Source of the DNA: Hexactinellida sp. DTS-2022
Lineage: Eukaryota; Porifera; Hexactinellida
Length of the DNA: 64,000 bases
NCBI GenBank assembly: GCA_028753945.1
Contig: JAPNXP010000016.1
Location: 1,830,001-1,894,000 of the forward strand
Reading direction: 5' to 3'
In this document: one piece after another, positions 58,922-64,000 of the stretch
Position numbering within the stretch: position 1 is the stretch's first letter
Layout: each line of letters starts with the position of its first letter
Notes under the pieces: generated by a model
Databases searched by the model: none
Seen by the model: only the letters and a program-made list of their open reading frames with translations
Told to the model about the DNA's origin: nothing
Program-made: the position numbers and the translations under genes

Positions 58922-60089
58922 GTCTATAACAGTGGATACTGAATCAAAGCTACTTAGTCTAAATAACTTATACATGTATTAGCTAGTATATCTCATTTAC
59001 TCGAGTACTCACTTATTGTTCTGTAACAAACTTGATAATGCTACCGTTATTAATACAAGTAAGACCATTATGAATTTGTGTGTGGGAATGGAATTAACCA
59101 AATAAGAGAATACTTACAGGGCCGTAGAAAGCTGTTCGACTGTGGTAAGGCCGTAAAGCTTCATCGAGTGTGGGGTCCGGGGGAATTGGAAGGAGTCACT
59201 TTTCTGAAAAGTGATCAGGCCATGGCCTGACCAGCCTGGCCGCTTCTTACGGCCTTGACTTATCCAGTGACCTTCAGTATCATTGACATTACTTTCATTG
59301 GTGGAAACTAACTACAGTAACCAACGATAAGTATGCACTTAGAGTCTTAGACTATAAGAATTAACTATTTGTTATACGAGTCCTTCGGTCTCGGTCGCTT
59401 TGCGACTGTTCGGCACTTCACGCCTCAATTGACAACCGTTGCGTGGCCTTACTACGCCTTGAAACTAATAATTTATAATTATACATCTTTGTGGTGTATT
59501 ATAATGCTACACAATGTAATTTGTTTGGGAAATTCAAATTCTCATATTAATAGCTCAATTAATTTCAGTTGCACGATAAGGAAGCTCGAACAAAAAAAAA
59601 TGCAATGTAATTGACAAATGATTGATTGGTTAGATGAATTTTTTTCAATCAATCAAATTGCAGCCTCATAAAATCTTTCTATTATGCACAGTAAATTTAT
59701 ACTAATTGATGAAGTCTGCTAATCCATACTAATAAACCCTCGTATTTAATTGGCTAACATATTTTGTCACCTTTAAATGTGAATATTTCTCTTCAAAAAC
59801 CAATAAATCGATGTCGCAGTACAAAATTACCCCTGTATACAAATTTTCAGCTTTCTAGGACTCGTAGTCTTTCCAATTAATTTTGGACAAACAAACACAC
59901 GACACACACAGAGAGACAACAATTTCGCTTTTAATTTGTTATATTATTTGTTCCACAATTTGAGAAACTTTTGTTAACTTACAAAACTAAATTGGAAAGT
60001 AACCGTTGTAAAGTCGAAGCGATCGAAACAATATTCTGGTTACTTAAACTGAAATTACCGCTCGGATTAATTAGCAATTGATTCATTGC

Positions 60090-60239
60090 GTAACGCAGAG
60101 GTTCCCAACCTGGGCTCCACGGACGGCAGTAGGGTCCACAAGATCTCATGGTTTGTATTACGGTAAATGGTAGGGCGATCAAAGAATATCTAATATTTGC
60201 TATCGGTAGTCCACGGTTGAAAAGGGTTGGAAATCGCTT
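60090..60239. mobile_element. hAT-like MITE, degenerate
   Basis: It starts CAGAGGTTCCCAACCTGGGC and ends GGGTTGGAAATCGCTT. Flanks GCGTAACG and GTGTAACG agree at 7 of 8 bases. It belongs to the same group as 57767-58367. Confidence 0.68.
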
Positions 60240-60450
60240 GTGTAACGTAAGAGTTAACTCCCTATTATTCTCTAGTCACATTGTGTTTAACCAATTGGAA
60301 GTTATAAATTGTTTAAATTATCTTCCTAAATCTGTTTTAATCCTTTGTACCTTCTTAAGTCCTTAGTATTAAATATAGATTAAATGCAAGTCAAACAATC
60401 TTGGGGGGATTACTATATTAACACAATTATCTGCCACTAAAATAGATTGT

Positions 60451-61302
60451 ATGTTACCATACCAAGATTTGAAGCCAATAATTTCCCTTGGGCAGAAAAG
60501 TAAGATTACTGGTATGCTCTTTAAACCGCATGGAATCGCAATTAATGAAACCCAAACACTTATATACATAGCTGAAGGCAATGGTGTATCCAGAATTTCT
60601 GTATTTTCCTCTCAAGGAAATTTTGTGACCTATTTTTCACATGATAAAATGATCTGTCCATGGGGAATAGCCACAAGAAGAGATAACATTTATGTTACAG
60701 ACATGGATGGCGATATGTTATTTCATTTCCAACAGGATGGAATGGTGTGTAGCAAAATGGTAATAGGGAGTTTTGGTTCAGGGAGTCAAGAATTTAAAGG
60801 TCCGAATCAACTCGCCGTATCTGACGAGGGAGACCTTTATATAGCAGACGTTTGGAATCACAGAATTAAAGTTTTAGATTGCTGTCTTCATTTTAAACGA
60901 AACATGACTCATCCTTCAATGACATACCCAATCGATGTTAAACTGTTGCCACATGAACTTTACGTGCTCAGCTGTGAGGACTCACCTTGTGTACACGTAT
61001 TTTCATACAAAGGAGAACTAAAACGTTCTCTAATAACCCAAGGTAGCGGAGAACAGGTCTATGGAGCTAATTTCTTCTGTCTTGACTCATTCAATAATAT
61101 CTTCATTAGTGATTGGGTTCGTCACCAAGTGAAGATATTCTCAGGTGATACCCTTGTACACACGATCGGAGAGGAGGGTCACCAGTTGGGAATGTTCTGG
61201 TATCCTTATGGGATTGCTGTTACTCCAGATTTAATCATAATGATCGCATCTTTGAATAAAAGCCATACACTTCAGATGTTCTCATCTAAATACTGTATCT
61301 GA
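60451..61302 (+). CDS. NHL-repeat beta-propeller protein
   Basis: A 283-residue frame consists almost wholly of NHL-type repeats: FKPHGIAINETQTLIYIAE, CPWGIATRRDNIYVTDMDG, GPNQLAVSDEGDLYIADVWN-H-R-IKV, FFCLDSFNNIFISDWVRHQV, FWYPYGIAVTPDLIIM. About six blades are expected from the length, enough for a closed propeller. Such domains bind protein or RNA in TRIM-NHL proteins. No RING, B-box or signal peptide is visible upstream. The frame is open for only about 24 codons before the ATG, so it is either a stand-alone propeller or the last exon of a longer TRIM-NHL-like gene. Target unknown. Confidence 0.82.
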   Translation: MLPYQDLKPIISLGQKSKITGMLFKPHGIAINETQTLIYIAEGNGVSRISVFSSQGNFVTYFSHDKMICPWGIATRRDNIYVTDMDGDMLFHFQQDGMVCSKMVIGSFGSGSQEFKGPNQLAVSDEGDLYIADVWNHRIKVLDCCLHFKRNMTHPSMTYPIDVKLLPHELYVLSCEDSPCVHVFSYKGELKRSLITQGSGEQVYGANFFCLDSFNNIFISDWVRHQVKIFSGDTLVHTIGEEGHQLGMFWYPYGIAVTPDLIIMIASLNKSHTLQMFSSKYCI

Positions 61303-64000
61303 TAAAACTCTTAAAATTATATTTGTTTGCTAATGCAACTTGTAACAATATTGATATCATTATTAAACATTGGGTAATTTTTATACAATATTGTGCAATA
61401 AGCTAATTTAGGGGAATCCACAGAATTTATAAATAGCATATTATTTATTACGACTTTTTATCATAATTATATGCAAATAAACTGTTGTAGATTTGTAAAA
61501 CTTCCCCTACATTGTTGCTATCCGTTATTCAGAACTAACACGGTAGATACTTGGGTAAATCACTCCCAAGAACACATACAAATATTATAAATTGATTCAT
61601 AAGGTTTGAAAGTAATTTATCGATGAATATTTTAATTGTCCCTTTTAATATTTTAAAAAATCTGCTTGCTAATAGTGCTCTGAGTTACTGATACGAGTGT
61701 ACTTTGTACTACCAATAATATTACAATTTACTTTCACTATTTAATTATTCTACTCAATCAGTTTATAGAGCAGTGGCGTATTGAGGGATGGTGGGTGTTT
61801 GGGAAATATCCCGAGCAACACTGTAAAGGGATAGGTTTATGATTGTTCAATGTAACTATGTATATACTAGTTAGCAGGCTTTCATCCGAGCAAAATTCCG
61901 CGCTCCTAGATGTAATTTGAGCTTTTCCACAAAATTACACATTTATATCAGTCTATTAGAGTATCTCCTGGTTTTCTCGCGCCTAGAAAAGTTCACTACA
62001 AATTTCCTCCTCTAGGTGTGTTTCAAGCGCCTGGATTGAATATTGCAGTAATGAGAAGGCATGGCAATAATTGAATATTTTTATTCATTGAAATTTAATA
62101 ATCCATTGCAACTGATATAAATTGCATTCAAATTAATTGATATAATAATACAGCTATATAAATATATGTTCTATCTCCATTGCATTAAATTTATGTACTC
62201 ACTAAGCTTTAGATTCCTCAAGATTGTTCCCTTAAGAGAGATATTATCCCATAGATATTCTGTTAGAATTTTAAGCCAAAGCCTTTTACTAATTTCTCTA
62301 TCAAATTAATTAAATGCTTCGTAATTAAAAATATTTAAGAATATTCAAAATTTGAGTTTTTTAACATTTCGCCAAAGAGTTCGTATAATAATGGGATAAT
62401 TATCTGATATTATTTTATTTTATTCAGAGTATATATTTATATTATGAATTTGAATTAATTAAAAGTTAGCAGTACATTTAATGCAGTGATTAAATCAATT
62501 GATGAAAAGCTAAGTAAATAGTTAAGCTACCCAATTGCATGATAATTCCATTAAGATGTGACATCAGTTTGATTCGAAATATTTAATTAAATTAATGCTT
62601 GTTTACCATTAATAAATCAATTTTACACAAAACAAATAATCTCAGCGGAAACAAGTAATTAATTATTTTGTTTACTAAGGAGTGTATAAATAGATAATCT
62701 CTATTAAAAGCGCAATTGTTGTGTGTTTGTTTGTTTGTTTGTTTGTGTGTGTGTGTTTGTCCAGAATTAATTGGAAAGACTACGAGTCCCAGAAAGCTGA
62801 AAATTTGTGCATAGGGGTAATTTTGTACTGCGACAACGATCTATTGGTTTTCTAAGCGAAATAACGGGATTATGACGTCACGGTTGCAAAAAAAACAGAT
62901 ATTTTGTACTAGCTTCCCAATTTTCCTCCGATCTGTAGAAAATTCAAATCATTAGACGTACACTAAATTTCTACACCTGATAGCAGTTCACGAATTCCCA
63001 TTTTACTTCTGATTGTGACACAGTTAATTAATTAGTCCCTGCACTAATCAACCATAAATAGTGTATCGTACCAACACAGGTATAGCAGAGTGCAAGTGTG
63101 TGTTGTGTGTGTGTTTGTCCAGAATTAATAGGAAAGACTACGAGTCCTAGAAAGCTGAAAATTGGCATACAGGGGTAATTTTACACGCTGACAACGATCT
63201 ATTGGTTTTCTAAGCGAAATAACAGGATTATGACGTCATAAACGCACATATTTGGGGATAACTCATTCAGTTTTTATTCGATTCGCCCACAATTTTCGAT
63301 AATAACACAACATGCAATGAGACACACGTATACCAATTTATGGGAATGTGACGTCACGTAGGAACTAATTTGGATTCAGCTCTTACATTTTTGGTTCAAT
63401 CGACAAATAATTTTGTCACATTATAAACAGAATGTATTGCATGTCTCTAGAAATTTTTAAAATTTTCGCACTTAATCTGCGCCAGGCAATAACAAAAATG
63501 TAACATCCTATTGCTGCATCATTGCATATATTGAGGTTTGATGATTTAATCTTCACCTACATTATTTCCGAAATTACATACTTGATTAATCCAGTTTGGC
63601 TTCCATCAGTTTATTTCTATTCGTGATGTATTTAGCTTACGTCAATGACATAAGTATGCATAATATTACTATCAATCTGATTTGTTTGTTAACAGAATGC
63701 GCTTAGAGTCTCTAATGCATTGTTTATTTATTACACCTATATTGGCTTCTATAATAAGACTATCAATGTAACCTAGGATTTCTACTAGAAATGAATTAAG
63801 TTAAGTAATCTAAGATTTTGGTTGCCTAACGATGGGATTTATTATGTTAATTATTGCTATCAATTAAATTAAATAATTCACTAACCCAGCTCCTGCAAAA
63901 TGAATTGTTTATGGTGAGATCTATAAATGTTTATTACTATTAAATCAAATATTTTGCAATTCCTCTTTAAACCATTATTATGGAGAGATTACACCCAGAA
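61303..64000. other. Gene-free end of window
   Basis: No coding exon is recognised. The sequence is very AT-rich and contains the two-copy TG/TTTG-linked repeat listed separately. Confidence 0.6.
62715..63245. repeat. Two direct copies of a TTTG-microsatellite-linked repeat
   Basis: Copies at about 62715-62880 and 63090-63245 each start with a TG/TTTG run, then GTCCAGAATTAAT, AAGACTACGAGTCC, AGAAAGCTGAAAATT, GACAACGATCTATTGGTTTT and GATTATGACGTCA. An inverted third copy lies at 59745-59905. The microsatellite at a fixed end suggests a retroposed or microsatellite-seeded family. Confidence 0.8.

Larger units (their letters stand above)
55291..60450. other. Intergenic region dominated by a 2.5-kb foldback
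   Basis: After the channel gene's 3' UTR (to about 55580) I see no gene. Contents are the foldback at 56439-58921 with its hAT insertion, a CAGGGCCGTAGAAAG/CTTCTTACGGCCTTG inverted pair (59117-59257), an inverted copy of the 62.7-kb repeat (59745-59905) and a hAT-like element (60090-60239). Confidence 0.6.

Noticed and set aside
1..64000. CRISPR arrays, operons, bacterial promoters or ribosome binding sites, tRNA or rRNA genes
   Set aside because: The sequence is eukaryotic. Tandem arrays here have no spacer structure, and I found no tRNA cloverleaf or rRNA segment by eye.

Overview
The window is nuclear DNA of an AT-rich invertebrate animal genome. The evidence is GT-AG introns with consistent phases, animal-type gene families (IP3-receptor-like channel, LAMP, ICE1-like little elongation complex scaffold, LRR/calcium-binding EGF receptor, PEX6) and heavy loading with non-autonomous DNA transposons. 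No viral or bacterial replicon features are seen. I cannot name the species; a sponge, tunicate or other small aquatic invertebrate would fit.

Layout: 1-2.7 kb is repeats. PEX6 (2682-5582, minus) is a single-exon peroxisomal AAA ATPase. 5.6-7.8 kb is MITEs. An LRR-EGF membrane protein (7781-9897, plus) carries one frameshift and three almost identical EGF repeats. From 11.3 to 32.6 kb the minus strand carries one long gene that I assembled exon by exon: 26 exons, every junction GT-AG, every phase matching, 6360 coding bases, about 2119 residues. It has an N-terminal coiled coil, a very large low-complexity exon with a decapeptide array, and a helical C-terminal region. Architecture and remembered family features point to ICE1. 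A complete intronless LAMP gene (22792-23811) lies inside one of its introns on the same strand. A two-exon short-chain dehydrogenase (32948-34536, minus) lies just upstream.

34.5-47.4 kb has no protein gene. It is a mosaic of MITEs, foldback elements and duplicated repeats, but it holds the most striking RNA signal: a type III hammerhead self-cleaving ribozyme with an intact core at 41131-41184, inside a GC-rich island that looks like a SINE or retrozyme-like unit. 47404-55290 (plus) is a single uninterrupted 2628-residue IP3-receptor-like channel that lacks the usual GGGVGD filter. 55.3-60.4 kb holds a 2.5 kb foldback element interrupted by a hAT insertion. A six-blade-sized NHL-repeat protein lies at 60451-61302, followed by repeats to the end.

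Mobile DNA: no transposase is encoded, but there are three clear non-autonomous groups: hAT-like elements starting CAG with 8-bp target duplications, pogo/Tc1-like palindromic MITEs (CAGT...ACTG between TA dinucleotides), and foldback elements with termini CTGTTGCAT or CCTGTCAC. The genes are unrelated housekeeping or membrane genes and show no common pathway.
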